This document shows positions 17,241 to 26,017 of a DNA stretch of 64,000 nucleotides, piece after piece. The position numbers were made by a program, and so were the translations under genes. Numbering within the stretch: the stretch's first letter is position 1; each line of letters opens with the position of its first letter. Source of the DNA: Flavobacteriales bacterium UBA720 (GTDB taxonomy: Bacteria > Bacteroidota > Bacteroidia > Flavobacteriales > Weeksellaceae); assembly GCA_002297505.1 (NCBI GenBank), contig DBLQ01000110.1, positions 2,467 through 66,466 on the forward strand, read 5' to 3'. The notes beneath the pieces were generated by a model. The model saw only the letters and a program-made list of their open reading frames with translations. It was not told the origin of the DNA and did not search any database.

Positions 17241-17744
17241 ATGGTAAGCGAAAACATTATAAATCTCATCAACATCCAGATTGCAAAAGAACAATACGCT
17301 GCACAGCTCTATCTGTCCATGAGTGCGTGGTTCTACACGCAGGATCTGGAAGGCATTGCCAATTATTTCCGTGTCCAGTCTAAGGAGGAACTGATGCACG
17401 CCGATAAGATGTTCGATTATGTGCATGACATCGGAGGAACCATCATTCTGCAGGAGATTCCGCAGCCGCCGCACGAGTTTTCCAACGCCCAGGAGATCTT
17501 CGAAAAAGCGCTGGAACACGAAAGGCTGGTGACGAAAAGTATTTTTAACATTGTGAAAGCAGCGAATGACGAAGGCGACTTTGCCACAACAAGTTTTCTG
17601 CAATGGTTTATCAACGAGCAGGTGGAGGAAGAATCCAGTGCCTCGCTGCTGGTTACTAAAATCAAAATGGTGAAAGATAATCCGTCTGCACTTTATCTCT
17701 TCGACCAGGAACTGGCGCAGCGCGTTTTTACGCCTACACCTTAA
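17241..17744 (+). CDS. ftnA: Ferritin
   Basis: Iron-storage protein forming a 24-subunit shell with ferroxidase activity. The 167-residue four-helix protein shows the ferroxidase ligands: KEQYAAQLYLSMSAW (helix A Glu), SKEELMHADKMFDYV (helix B Glu and His), and FINEQVEEESSASLL (helix C/D Glu). I start it at the ATG after the TATATTTG box, giving MVSENIINLINIQIAKEQYAA, the usual non-haem ferritin opening. Twelve nt separate it from the first DUF3857 gene, so read-through is possible. Confidence 0.96.
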   Translation: MVSENIINLINIQIAKEQYAAQLYLSMSAWFYTQDLEGIANYFRVQSKEELMHADKMFDYVHDIGGTIILQEIPQPPHEFSNAQEIFEKALEHERLVTKSIFNIVKAANDEGDFATTSFLQWFINEQVEEESSASLLVTKIKMVKDNPSALYLFDQELAQRVFTPTP

Positions 17745-17756
17745 TCTTTAAAATCA

Positions 17757-19640
17757 ATGAAAAAACTAATACCAATAATGGTGCTGATGTCCGGCAATAT
17801 ACTGGCACAGACCTACGCCATCTCAGATATTCCTGATGAACTCAAAAAAGATGCGAACGCTGTTATCCGGAATTACAGCTCGGAACATCTGATCAAAGCA
17901 CCGGACAATATGGAAGTGAAAAATACAAAAGTCATTTCCATACTGAACAAGGCCGCGGCAGATTATTCCTATGTGTACATTCCTTATGATAAAAACACTA
18001 AGATTTCCGATGTCAAAATCAGAATTCTGGATGAGTCCGGAAAACCGATAAAGACCTATTCCAAAAGTGACCTGAATGACATCAGCCAGTCCAATGATTC
18101 TTATCTTTATGTAGAAGACCGGGCGCTGGCTACACGGATCATACAGCCGGTCTATCCCTATACCATAGAGACCACTTATACGGAGAAAAGTTCGGACACC
18201 GCATTCCTGCCGGTGCTCCAGCCATTCCGCTCTGCCAATATTTCGGTCCAATACTGGGGCGAGGAGTTCCGAAACGAATCTGGCATTAAGCTTAGGAAGA
18301 AAGTTACAGATGCAGCATTCGGAAAAACGGAAATTGAGGAAGACGGTACTGTGCTAAAGGCCTCGTACAAAAATATTCCTGCCATCAAAGCGGAGAAATA
18401 TGCACCCAATCCGGAAACAGTGTATTCCAAAGTGGAATTTGCGCTGGACAAGGCTTGCCTCAAAGGGAAATGCGGCGACTTCTCCACATGGAAAGATTTT
18501 GCCAACTGGTATAATGGTCTTTTGAATGAAGTTTCCATTGTTACACCGGAAATTCAAAAAGAGGTTGATGCGCTTAATCTCACCGGTAGCACGAACGATA
18601 AGGTGAAAAAAATCTACCAGTACATGCAGAGCAAGACGCGCTACGTCTTCGTAGGAATTGGTATTGGCGGCTGGCAGCCGATGGTGGCGGAAGATGTTCG
18701 GAAGAAAGCTTACGGGGACTGCAAGGCCTTGACCAATTATATGCGGGTACTTCTGAAGGCCGCTGGCATTCCGTCTTACTATTCGGTGATTTACAGCAAC
18801 TCTACGCCACGTCTGTTTGATGAAAAATTCCCGAGAATGGACGGAAATCATGTGATACTCTATGTTCCGACAGAAGATGGCGGTATCTGGCTGGAGAACA
18901 CAAGCCAGAACATTGCGTTCAATCATCTGAGCTATTCCACCCGAAACCGCAATGTGGTGATGGTGAGTGAGGATGATGCCAAACTGGTCAACACCCCGGT
19001 TTATAAGCCCGAAGACAGCAAAGAAGAACTTCACCTAAAGGCGCAGATCGGCGAAGATAATACACTGAAAGGCAGTTCTCAACTGCTTTATACCGGCGGA
19101 ATTTATGATTTTAACCTCAGCAAGGTAACCATGAGTCAGCAGGAATTCAAGGATTCGGTGAAGGATGATTTTTCCGGTCTCAATCTCTCAAAAATAGATT
19201 ACAGCAATCTGAAAAACGACCGTGATGCTGGACAGCTCACGTATGACTTCAGTTTTGAGGCACCTAATTTTTCGAAAACACTAGGAAACGACATCTATTT
19301 CCGGGCATTGCCGGTTTCCGATCTGGGCTTTTATCTGGATAGTCTGGATGAGCGCAAGCTGCCGCTGGAAGTCTATTTCGGCTATAATAACGAATACGAT
19401 ATCGAATATACCATTCCGAAAAATTACAGATTCACGGAACTGCCTGCTGGTAAAACTATTGAATCTCCTTACGGAAGTTATGCTATTTCTTTTTCTCAGA
19501 AAGACGATAAAATTACCATCAGAAGAACATTCAAGATCAACAAAGGCATCATCCCGGTAGAGAAAATTCCGGAGTATATGAACTTCCGAAAACAGATCAA
19601 TAAAATCGACGCGACTAAAATTCTAATAACCAAGCTATGA
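17757..19640 (+). CDS. DUF3857/transglutaminase-like secreted protein (catalytic residues present)
   Basis: 627 residues with a signal peptide (MKKLIPIMVLMSGNILAQ). An N-terminal DUF3857 region (VKNTKVISILNKAAADYSYVYIPYDKNTKISDVKIRI..., IETTYTEKS) is followed by a transglutaminase-like core. The probable nucleophile is Cys322 in KKAYGDCKALTNYMRVLLKAAGIPSYY; His365 lies in DGNHVILYVP, followed by the acidic WLENTSQ. A C-terminal beta domain (LPLEVYFGYNNEYDIEYTIPKNYRF) completes the architecture. Such proteins are common, usually unstudied, Bacteroidota periplasmic proteins. The stop overlaps the start of a paralogue by 4 nt, so the two are co-translated and may form a complex. Confidence 0.88.
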   Translation: MKKLIPIMVLMSGNILAQTYAISDIPDELKKDANAVIRNYSSEHLIKAPDNMEVKNTKVISILNKAAADYSYVYIPYDKNTKISDVKIRILDESGKPIKTYSKSDLNDISQSNDSYLYVEDRALATRIIQPVYPYTIETTYTEKSSDTAFLPVLQPFRSANISVQYWGEEFRNESGIKLRKKVTDAAFGKTEIEEDGTVLKASYKNIPAIKAEKYAPNPETVYSKVEFALDKACLKGKCGDFSTWKDFANWYNGLLNEVSIVTPEIQKEVDALNLTGSTNDKVKKIYQYMQSKTRYVFVGIGIGGWQPMVAEDVRKKAYGDCKALTNYMRVLLKAAGIPSYYSVIYSNSTPRLFDEKFPRMDGNHVILYVPTEDGGIWLENTSQNIAFNHLSYSTRNRNVVMVSEDDAKLVNTPVYKPEDSKEELHLKAQIGEDNTLKGSSQLLYTGGIYDFNLSKVTMSQQEFKDSVKDDFSGLNLSKIDYSNLKNDRDAGQLTYDFSFEAPNFSKTLGNDIYFRALPVSDLGFYLDSLDERKLPLEVYFGYNNEYDIEYTIPKNYRFTELPAGKTIESPYGSYAISFSQKDDKITIRRTFKINKGIIPVEKIPEYMNFRKQINKIDATKILITKL

Positions 19641-21613
19641 AATTCAAATTAATTATGATTAGTGCATTGATTTGCTCTGCATCGGTCTTCGGCCAGTACA
19701 AATTTCTGGACATCCCGAAACTTGATATCAAAGATATGAGTGCGACTCAATATCAGAAAAATCCGGATGAAGCGGCCGAAGTGCTTTATCGTTCCTACCA
19801 CTACTGGATCGAAACCAGCGGACAAATGAATCTGGAGGTGGTGAGCCGTGTGAAAATCTATAAAAAAGACAAAGCTGAAAAATTCCTGAACCAGGAAATC
19901 TATACCTACAACGGCAAGAACAACAATTCCGAAAGAGTGAACGCCCTGAAGGTTACCACTTTCAATCTGGAGAATGATAAAATAGTTCCTACCTTGGTAG
20001 ATAAAAGTTCCAAGTACAAATCCAAGGAATCCAAAAATTATACGGTGACGAAGTTTGCCTTCGAAAATGTGAAGGATGGCTCTGTGGTGGAGTATCGGTA
20101 CAATGTGATCTCACCTTTCTATTGGCTGGTGGACCGCGTGGCAGTGGAAGACATTGTGCCTGTAAGAAAGTTTGAGTACGTTTTTGATTTTCCGAAGTTC
20201 CTCGGCTTCAACATGGATTACAAAGGCTCATTGACACCCAATAACCGAGACGTCTCCGAGAAAACCCTCTATGGAAGCGATTACTACACCTACCGTTTTG
20301 CCTATGACAATATTCCGCCGTACAGAAACGAAAAGTATGTGAATAACATTAACAATTACAAGACCTCCATCCGCGCTGAACTCAATTCTACCAATGTTAC
20401 CAAATCGCCACAGGCCTACGGCAACTCGGATCTTGGCGGCTTCAAATCCTACGCGGTGAATTGGTCAGACATCCGCAAGCAGCTCTACGACTCTGAATAT
20501 TTCGGGGAAGAATTGAAACGCAAATCCCTCGTGAAAGATGTTTTGCCGGCTGACATCAAGGCCATTGAATCGGACGAAGAGAAGGCTGCGGCCATTCTGA
20601 CATTCGTCCAAAAGAATTACACCTGGAACAAAAACTATGGCGATGGAATAGAGGAGGGCAACGGCATCAAAAACCTGCTGAATACCAAAGTCGGGAACTC
20701 TGGCGAGATCAATCTACTCCTGGTGATGCTAATGCGGAGCGCCGGGCTGCAGGCAGAGCCGGTGGTGATGTCCACCATTGCCAATGGCCTTCTGGTAGAT
20801 CATTCGCCGTCCCTTAACCAGCTGAATTATACCATTGCCTATCTGGATGTTAAAGGTAAGCCATTCCTGTATGATGCCACGTCCAAAATGACTGTGCCGA
20901 ATCTTATCCGTCCTAATGCCTACAATTACAGCGGATTTATCATGACCGATAAAGAGGCTAAGAAAATGAACATCTTTCCTCCGGGCAAGAGTACCACATA
21001 CCTCACCATAGATGCCACACTGGAAGCAGACGGTACAGTTTCCGGGAAATTCTCGGACCGCGATACGCAGCTCTACGCCCTGATGAACAGCGAACTTTAT
21101 GACGAAGACAAGGATGCCTACCAGAAAGAATCCTATAGAGACCGGTACACGTTTCCATTTACCAACATCAAATCCGAAGCGCTGGATCATCATGAATTCC
21201 AGACCAGTTTCGATTTCAATGCAGATACTTTTGTAGATGGCATCGGCGGCAAGTTGATTTTCAATCCGCTGCTGTTCCTTTACAACAAGTCCCATGAGTT
21301 CGACCAGACCGAGGAAAGACGTTCCCCGATAGAACTCTACACAGGATACGATAAGATCAAAAAAGTAACGATTAAACTGCCGGACGGCTATGTTTTCGAG
21401 AATGTGCCGAAGTCCAAAAAGTTCCGAACGGAGGACAATGCCATCCAGTATGTTTATAAAGTAACGCAGGAAGGCGATCAATTAACGCTGGAAACCACCA
21501 CCACGGTAGAAGATCCGGTTTATCCCAAGGAATATTATCCTGCTTTCAAACAGATTTTTGACAACATTACCAAGCTGGAAGGTCAGCTGGTGACTGCGGT
21601 TAAGAAGCCATAA
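19637..21613 (+). CDS. DUF3857/transglutaminase-like paralogue lacking catalytic Cys and His
   Basis: 658 residues, signal peptide MKFKLIMISALICSASVFGQ, and the same architecture as its neighbour: DUF3857 (KVTTFNLENDKIVPTLVDKSSKY..., VEYRYNVISPFYWLVDRVAVED), a transglutaminase-like core and a C-terminal beta domain. Aligning the core, the GDCKALTN motif of the upstream protein is GNSGEINLL here (Ser355 instead of Cys), and the following His position reads NQLNYTIAYLD. Two of three triad positions are therefore changed, predicting a non-enzymatic binding or scaffold protein. The 4-nt overlap suggests a fixed partnership between an active and an inactive paralogue. Role is unknown. Confidence 0.88.
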   Translation: MKFKLIMISALICSASVFGQYKFLDIPKLDIKDMSATQYQKNPDEAAEVLYRSYHYWIETSGQMNLEVVSRVKIYKKDKAEKFLNQEIYTYNGKNNNSERVNALKVTTFNLENDKIVPTLVDKSSKYKSKESKNYTVTKFAFENVKDGSVVEYRYNVISPFYWLVDRVAVEDIVPVRKFEYVFDFPKFLGFNMDYKGSLTPNNRDVSEKTLYGSDYYTYRFAYDNIPPYRNEKYVNNINNYKTSIRAELNSTNVTKSPQAYGNSDLGGFKSYAVNWSDIRKQLYDSEYFGEELKRKSLVKDVLPADIKAIESDEEKAAAILTFVQKNYTWNKNYGDGIEEGNGIKNLLNTKVGNSGEINLLLVMLMRSAGLQAEPVVMSTIANGLLVDHSPSLNQLNYTIAYLDVKGKPFLYDATSKMTVPNLIRPNAYNYSGFIMTDKEAKKMNIFPPGKSTTYLTIDATLEADGTVSGKFSDRDTQLYALMNSELYDEDKDAYQKESYRDRYTFPFTNIKSEALDHHEFQTSFDFNADTFVDGIGGKLIFNPLLFLYNKSHEFDQTEERRSPIELYTGYDKIKKVTIKLPDGYVFENVPKSKKFRTEDNAIQYVYKVTQEGDQLTLETTTTVEDPVYPKEYYPAFKQIFDNITKLEGQLVTAVKKP

Positions 21614-21618
21614 TTATG

Positions 21619-21648
21619 ATCCCGGAAGCTCAACTTCCGGGATTTTTT
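21619..21648 (+). terminator. Intrinsic terminator after the DUF3857 pair
   Basis: A perfect 10-bp GC-rich stem (21619-21628 / 21634-21643) with loop CTCAA and a 6-T tail. Confidence 0.85.
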
Positions 21649-21671
21649 ATATCGGTTTCACGAAACTTTCC

Positions 21672-21767
21672 TGCACCCCTGCAACAGGGTATCAACCTTA
21701 TGTAGAAATCTTCCTGCACCCCTGCGACAAGCTTTCACATTAACCTGAAAGCTTGTTGCACCCCTGC
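21672..21767. repeat. Three copies of TGCACCCCTGC with an internal inverted repeat
   Basis: TGCACCCCTGC occurs exactly at 21672-21682, 21715-21725 and 21757-21767, spaced 43 and 42 bp. Between copies 2 and 3 lie inverted arms (GACAAGCTTTCA and TGAAAGCTTGTT) around CATTAACC. It lies in the gap between convergent transcription units and codes for nothing visible. Confidence 0.7.
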
Positions 21768-21829
21768 AGCACGCCCTCCGGAAGCCTGTTTTGCCATTTT
21801 CAGCCCTGCAATGGATTTTCCCCCGGGAT

Positions 21830-24800
21830 TTAGATATAAATCACGTCTGTTTTAATGACTTTTTTACCAAATTGTTCCAGCCTGGCTTTGTAAGTCCCGA
21901 CCTGTTTCTGGTCTTTATCACTTTCTTCTCCGGTTTTGAAATCGACGATGATCAATCCTTCAGCCGTCTCCACCATCCGGTCCGGACGATAGGTTCTGAT
22001 GGCGTCGTTTTCAGTGGCAAACATTTCTCTTTCATTAATAGTTTTAAGTCCTTCCTTAAAATAATCCGCGTAGCGCACATCATTCAGCACGGCGTCAATC
22101 CTTGCCAGGATACTGGTTTTTTCCTCCGCGGTAATCACGCCTTCCAGAAGATAGGCGTTCAGAACTTTAGCCACGTCTTTTCCTGTTTTGATCTTAGCCA
22201 AAATCTCGTGGGTAAAAATTCCCATGCGCACATGCTCCACCCGGTTCTGGTAATTCTTGGAGGTCGTCGCAATTTCGATATTCGAGGCTTTTTCCGGAGA
22301 GGCGCCCAGGGAACTGATGTTTTCCGAACGATAGTCGGTTTTTGGTTTTAATTTTTGTTTAGAAGGGTTGCCGACAGGAAATAGATCAAACGAGTCTGCT
22401 TTTTCCCCATTCTCGATAGGTTGAAATTCGGTCACGAAATCGTAAAGTTCCAGATGATTGGCAGACTTGCTGGGTTTTTCCAGATACAGATAGAGCTGTT
22501 CCACAGGCCGTGTGGTGGCCACGTACTGGATGCAGTAGCGGTCAATTTTGTTGCGGTAGGCATTTTCAAAATTAAATTGTGCCAGACCTTCGTCATAGGT
22601 TTCCAGTTCTGAGGAGAACTGGGTAAGGATGACTGTCTTCAGCGCATCCTCGCTGTCCAGATTGTACCATTCCGAGAATTTCTTGTCATTATTCTTGTTT
22701 TCCATGGGAATCATCACCACAGGAAATTCCAGGCCTTTCGCCTTGTGGATGGTCATGATCTGGACGGCATCAATATTTTCACTGGCCTGGATACTGATCT
22801 TCGAGGCCTCATCGTCCCAGAATTTCAGAAATTCCTTCAGGGTAGCTCCGGCGTTCTGTGTATAATTGAAAAGCATCTCCAGGAAGTTCAGCAGGAAATC
22901 CGTTTCCTTATTTGCTACGGCAAATTCCTGAACGTAATATTCGATATAATTGTAAAGGTTCAGCTGAGGCACATCATTTTGAATCAGTTGGAGACCATAT
23001 TTTCCATGGATATAACTCTCAATTTCCGATTTCTGTTGCAGGCTGAGAATGGCCTTCATCTCCGCGGTGAAATCCGGCATGCTGATGCGGCCGGAGATTT
23101 TGAGGAAGTACATCATTTTCACCAGAAACTGGCGGTTTTTCGGATTGATTTCCCACTTTAGGAATTCGATCAGTGCTTTCAGTGTAAAGGACAATTCCAG
23201 GGTCAGACCTTTTTCCGAGATGGTTTTGATATGTGTCTCCTCAGCCTTGTATCTCACCTTCAGATTACCGAGTAACTGGGAATAGTTGAAGATGTCATTA
23301 TTGCCGCGGCAGAGGATGGTGATATCGGAAAAAGTAAAACCGTTATCCAGGCATTCCTGAATATCGCTGCGCATTTTCTCCGCCGATTCCTCGTAAAACA
23401 TGGCCTTCACGGAGTTTTCCAGCAGATGCACCTTTACACGGCCTTCCAGCTCAGATTGTGCCAGCTGCAGGGCGTTCTCGCCAAAGATTTTCTGATGCTC
23501 CTCGCTGAGACTGCCGGACATGAAATCGTAGAGCCGGTTATTAAAGTCGACGATATTTTTGGCACTTCGCCAGTTGTATTTCAGGTGTTCTGCCGTGGCA
23601 TATTTGGGTGTGATTTCTTTCTGGTTGATGATATTCAGCATCAGTTCACTTTCGCCACCACGGAATCTGTAGATGCTTTGCTTTGGGTCGCCAACAATTG
23701 TGAAGCTTGTATTGTCCGAAGTGATGCTGTTGTCCCGAAGCGGCAGAAAATTCTGCCACTGCATGGCGGAAGTATCCTGAAACTCATCAAAAAAATAGTG
23801 CTGAAACTGGGTGCCGACTTTCTCGTAGATGAAGGACGACGGCTCGTTGCGCAGATTTTCATTGATGATGATGTTAAACTTGGAGAGCAATACCAGGTCA
23901 TTTTCTTCCTCTATCTCCAGCAATTTTTTCTGAATATCAGCATTGACTTTCAGCGGCAGAATGGCTTCCAGGATTTTTTCCTTTTTCTGAGAGTCGATGT
24001 AGAGCTCTATCAGCTGCTGGCGCCAGGACATGAGCTGAGGGAGGATCTCCTCAATGTCGCCCTGTTTATGTTTGGCTTTTGCGGCAGCCCCTTTCAGATA
24101 ATTGGTGAGTGCAGAATCTTCATTGGAAGGAAAAGGGAAGCTGTCTCTTTTTTTCTGGTAAAAATCCTGAACCTTCTGGAAAAATCCACCAAGTCCGTTT
24201 TTGCCCTGCGCAAAATCCTCAATGTCGATTCCACGGTTTCTGATGAGTTCCAAAGCCTCTGTTGCAAGACGAGAAGACTGGCTTCTGTTATCGCTGATGG
24301 CCTTGCGCAGTTCATTTTTCTTTTGTTCATAGGCTTCCCATTCAAAATCCTTGTTGGCCTGCAACGGATGGTAGTGGATATCGTTCACAAACTTCTTCGC
24401 CGAGTTGTAAAGCGTCTGATTCAGGTTGACACGCTCGTTATTGTCCAGATTATAGTTTACAAAATCCATAAACGCTTCGGAAACCGTCTGTTCTTCACCG
24501 ATTTCATCCAGCATTTTATCCACCGCTTCTATCAGGTACGGCTCCGGCTGAATCTCCAGATTGAAGTTCTGCGCCAGCCCCAGTTCGTATGCAAAACTCT
24601 TGACCAGGCGGGAATTGAACTTATCAATAGTCCCGATATTAAGCGTAGAATAGTGGTGAAGAATATAGTCCAGAACTTTCTGTGAGCGCACGCTGAGATC
24701 TTCCAGCGTCACGCGGTAGCCTTGCACAGAGAGCGCATCCTGGATGTTTTTAAGATCACGGTTTTCGGCGTAATTGTATTTAACAAATTCGCCAAGATAG

Positions 24801-24979
24801 AAGAGTATTCTCTCCTTCATCTCGTTGGCAGCCTTGTTGGTAAAAGTGAGGGCAATAACCGTTCTGATGGCATCCGGCTGATTGGGAAACCGCAGGCAGA
24901 TCATCAGCAAACGCTGTACGAGTGTATAGGTTTTTCCGGAGCCGGCCGAAGCGTTGATAACAGAATAAGTGTTTTGCAT
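21830..24979 (-). CDS. UvrD-family helicase/PD-(D/E)XK nuclease (AddA/RecB-like)
   Basis: A 1049-residue SF1A helicase with a C-terminal nuclease, the usual layout of AddA/RecB-type double-strand-break resection enzymes. Walker A is INASAGSGKTYT near residue 10. Further helicase motifs: HYFFDEFQDTSAMQWQNFLPL (motif II), VGDPKQSIYRFRGGE (motif III), MTIHKAKGLEFPVVM and YVATTRPVEQLYL (V-VI). The C-terminal nuclease motif is RPDRMVETAEGLIIVDFKTG with a downstream QV..Y. Start is set at the ATG 24979, seven nt after a promoter box; the upstream in-frame TTG lies inside that box. Its AddB-like partner is not in the window. Likely role: RecBCD/AddAB-like recombinational repair. Confidence 0.92.
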   Translation of the reverse strand: MQNTYSVINASAGSGKTYTLVQRLLMICLRFPNQPDAIRTVIALTFTNKAANEMKERILFYLGEFVKYNYAENRDLKNIQDALSVQGYRVTLEDLSVRSQKVLDYILHHYSTLNIGTIDKFNSRLVKSFAYELGLAQNFNLEIQPEPYLIEAVDKMLDEIGEEQTVSEAFMDFVNYNLDNNERVNLNQTLYNSAKKFVNDIHYHPLQANKDFEWEAYEQKKNELRKAISDNRSQSSRLATEALELIRNRGIDIEDFAQGKNGLGGFFQKVQDFYQKKRDSFPFPSNEDSALTNYLKGAAAKAKHKQGDIEEILPQLMSWRQQLIELYIDSQKKEKILEAILPLKVNADIQKKLLEIEEENDLVLLSKFNIIINENLRNEPSSFIYEKVGTQFQHYFFDEFQDTSAMQWQNFLPLRDNSITSDNTSFTIVGDPKQSIYRFRGGESELMLNIINQKEITPKYATAEHLKYNWRSAKNIVDFNNRLYDFMSGSLSEEHQKIFGENALQLAQSELEGRVKVHLLENSVKAMFYEESAEKMRSDIQECLDNGFTFSDITILCRGNNDIFNYSQLLGNLKVRYKAEETHIKTISEKGLTLELSFTLKALIEFLKWEINPKNRQFLVKMMYFLKISGRISMPDFTAEMKAILSLQQKSEIESYIHGKYGLQLIQNDVPQLNLYNYIEYYVQEFAVANKETDFLLNFLEMLFNYTQNAGATLKEFLKFWDDEASKISIQASENIDAVQIMTIHKAKGLEFPVVMIPMENKNNDKKFSEWYNLDSEDALKTVILTQFSSELETYDEGLAQFNFENAYRNKIDRYCIQYVATTRPVEQLYLYLEKPSKSANHLELYDFVTEFQPIENGEKADSFDLFPVGNPSKQKLKPKTDYRSENISSLGASPEKASNIEIATTSKNYQNRVEHVRMGIFTHEILAKIKTGKDVAKVLNAYLLEGVITAEEKTSILARIDAVLNDVRYADYFKEGLKTINEREMFATENDAIRTYRPDRMVETAEGLIIVDFKTGEESDKDQKQVGTYKARLEQFGKKVIKTDVIYI

Positions 24980-24985
24980 AGTAAA

Positions 24986-24993
24986 CAAATGTA
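24986..24993 (-). promoter_or_regulatory. -7 promoter box for the helicase-nuclease gene
   Basis: On the minus strand this reads TACATTTG (TAnnTTTG), only 6 nt before the ATG, implying a leaderless or near-leaderless mRNA. Confidence 0.55.
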
Positions 24994-25035
24994 AGAAAAT
25001 TGATTACAGACTGCAAGGTGTTTTGTGAGGTGTTG

Positions 25036-25080
25036 GGTTTGAGAGTTTGAGAGTTTGAGAGTTTGAGAGTTTGAGAGTTT
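25036..25080. repeat. 8-bp tandem repeat GAGTTTGA (about 5.5 copies)
   Basis: Near-perfect head-to-tail copies of GAGTTTGA in the 280-bp gap upstream of the helicase gene. Such short repeats expand and contract by slippage. No coding frame is associated. Confidence 0.85.
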
Positions 25081-25233
25081 TCTGATTTTAGAAGCTAATA
25101 GTTGATGTGAAAAATTTTAACTTGCGTTTGTTAAGGGTTTGTATATGCTATCATCGCCCTTTGTTCGCTCTAAACGTATTCAATTGGTTTTAATAATAAA
25201 TAAGGTTTTGTATTAAAACTATAAACCAAAATT

Positions 25234-25241
25234 TACTTTTG
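25234..25241 (+). promoter_or_regulatory. Plus-strand -7 box pointing into the 3' end of rnhB (antisense)
   Basis: TACTTTTG is a perfect TAnnTTTG match, located 19 nt before the antisense 3' end of rnhB. There is no convincing plus-strand gene downstream until 26018; only a 17-codon frame starts at 25249. It could make an antisense RNA or be fortuitous. Confidence 0.3.
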
Positions 25242-25259
25242 CACGAAAATGTCCCATTT

Positions 25260-25853
25260 TCAGATTTCAATATCATATTCCAGTCGGAACGATCTTCTGT
25301 GATGGATATTGGGCCCGAATTTTTTTAGCGCTTTCTGATGGCTTTTGGTACAGTAGCCGAAATTGGTATTCCAGCCATAGTCCGGGAATTCATCGTGGAG
25401 ACGGATCATCAGGTTATCCCTGTAATTCTTGGCCAATATGGAGGCTGCAGCAATAGAAAGATACTTGCTGTCGCCTTTGACGATGCAGTGATGTGGGATG
25501 AAATTGTAAGGATGGAATTTGTTGCCGTCCACGAGAATCAGTTCCGGTCTAGTGCTGAGCTGATCCAGAGCTCGGTGCATGGCATGAAGGCTGGCGTTGA
25601 GGATGTTATGCTGATCTATAAAATCAGGTGGCAGTTCTGCAATTGCAAAATCCACCGCGTGCTCCCGGATATACTGATCCAGGTTTTGTCTGGTGTGGAA
25701 ATTCAACGCTTTGGAATCATTCACCAGATCGTGCTTAAAATTTTTGTCTACGATCACCGCTGCAGCCACCACTGGCCCGGCAAGACAACCTCTTCCGACC
25801 TCGTCGCAGCCGGCTTCTATATAGTTTTCTGAAAAGTATTGGAGTAGGGGCAT
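25260..25853 (-). CDS. rnhB: Ribonuclease HII
   Basis: Removes RNA primers and misincorporated ribonucleotides from DNA. The 197-residue protein has the RNase HII signature YIEAGCDEVGRGCLAGPVVAAAV (acidic D-E-G-R-G), the third catalytic Asp in ELILVDGNKF, and the KGDSKYLSIAAASILAKNYRD block with the DY-type helix. Length is normal. No clear -7 box is visible in the first bases upstream. Confidence 0.97.
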   Translation of the reverse strand: MPLLQYFSENYIEAGCDEVGRGCLAGPVVAAAVIVDKNFKHDLVNDSKALNFHTRQNLDQYIREHAVDFAIAELPPDFIDQHNILNASLHAMHRALDQLSTRPELILVDGNKFHPYNFIPHHCIVKGDSKYLSIAAASILAKNYRDNLMIRLHDEFPDYGWNTNFGYCTKSHQKALKKFGPNIHHRRSFRLEYDIEI

Positions 25854-26017
25854 ATAATATTGGTGGTAAAATTAGGGAATTTATTCTGTTAGAACAGAGG
25901 ATTACTTTATAAATGAATTTCTTCCTAATGACATTTTAATAAACTCATAATCTATTCTTAATCTCGTCTGTTAAAAGAATTAACATATTTGTGACTGAAA
26001 TATTAAAAATTGTTAAT

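Noticed and set aside
23426..24685. Long plus-strand open frame (419 codons) inside the helicase-nuclease gene
   Set aside because: It lies fully opposite a gene with all UvrD and RecB-nuclease motifs, and its translation is low in recognisable patterns and rich in Phe/His/Leu, as expected for an antisense frame.
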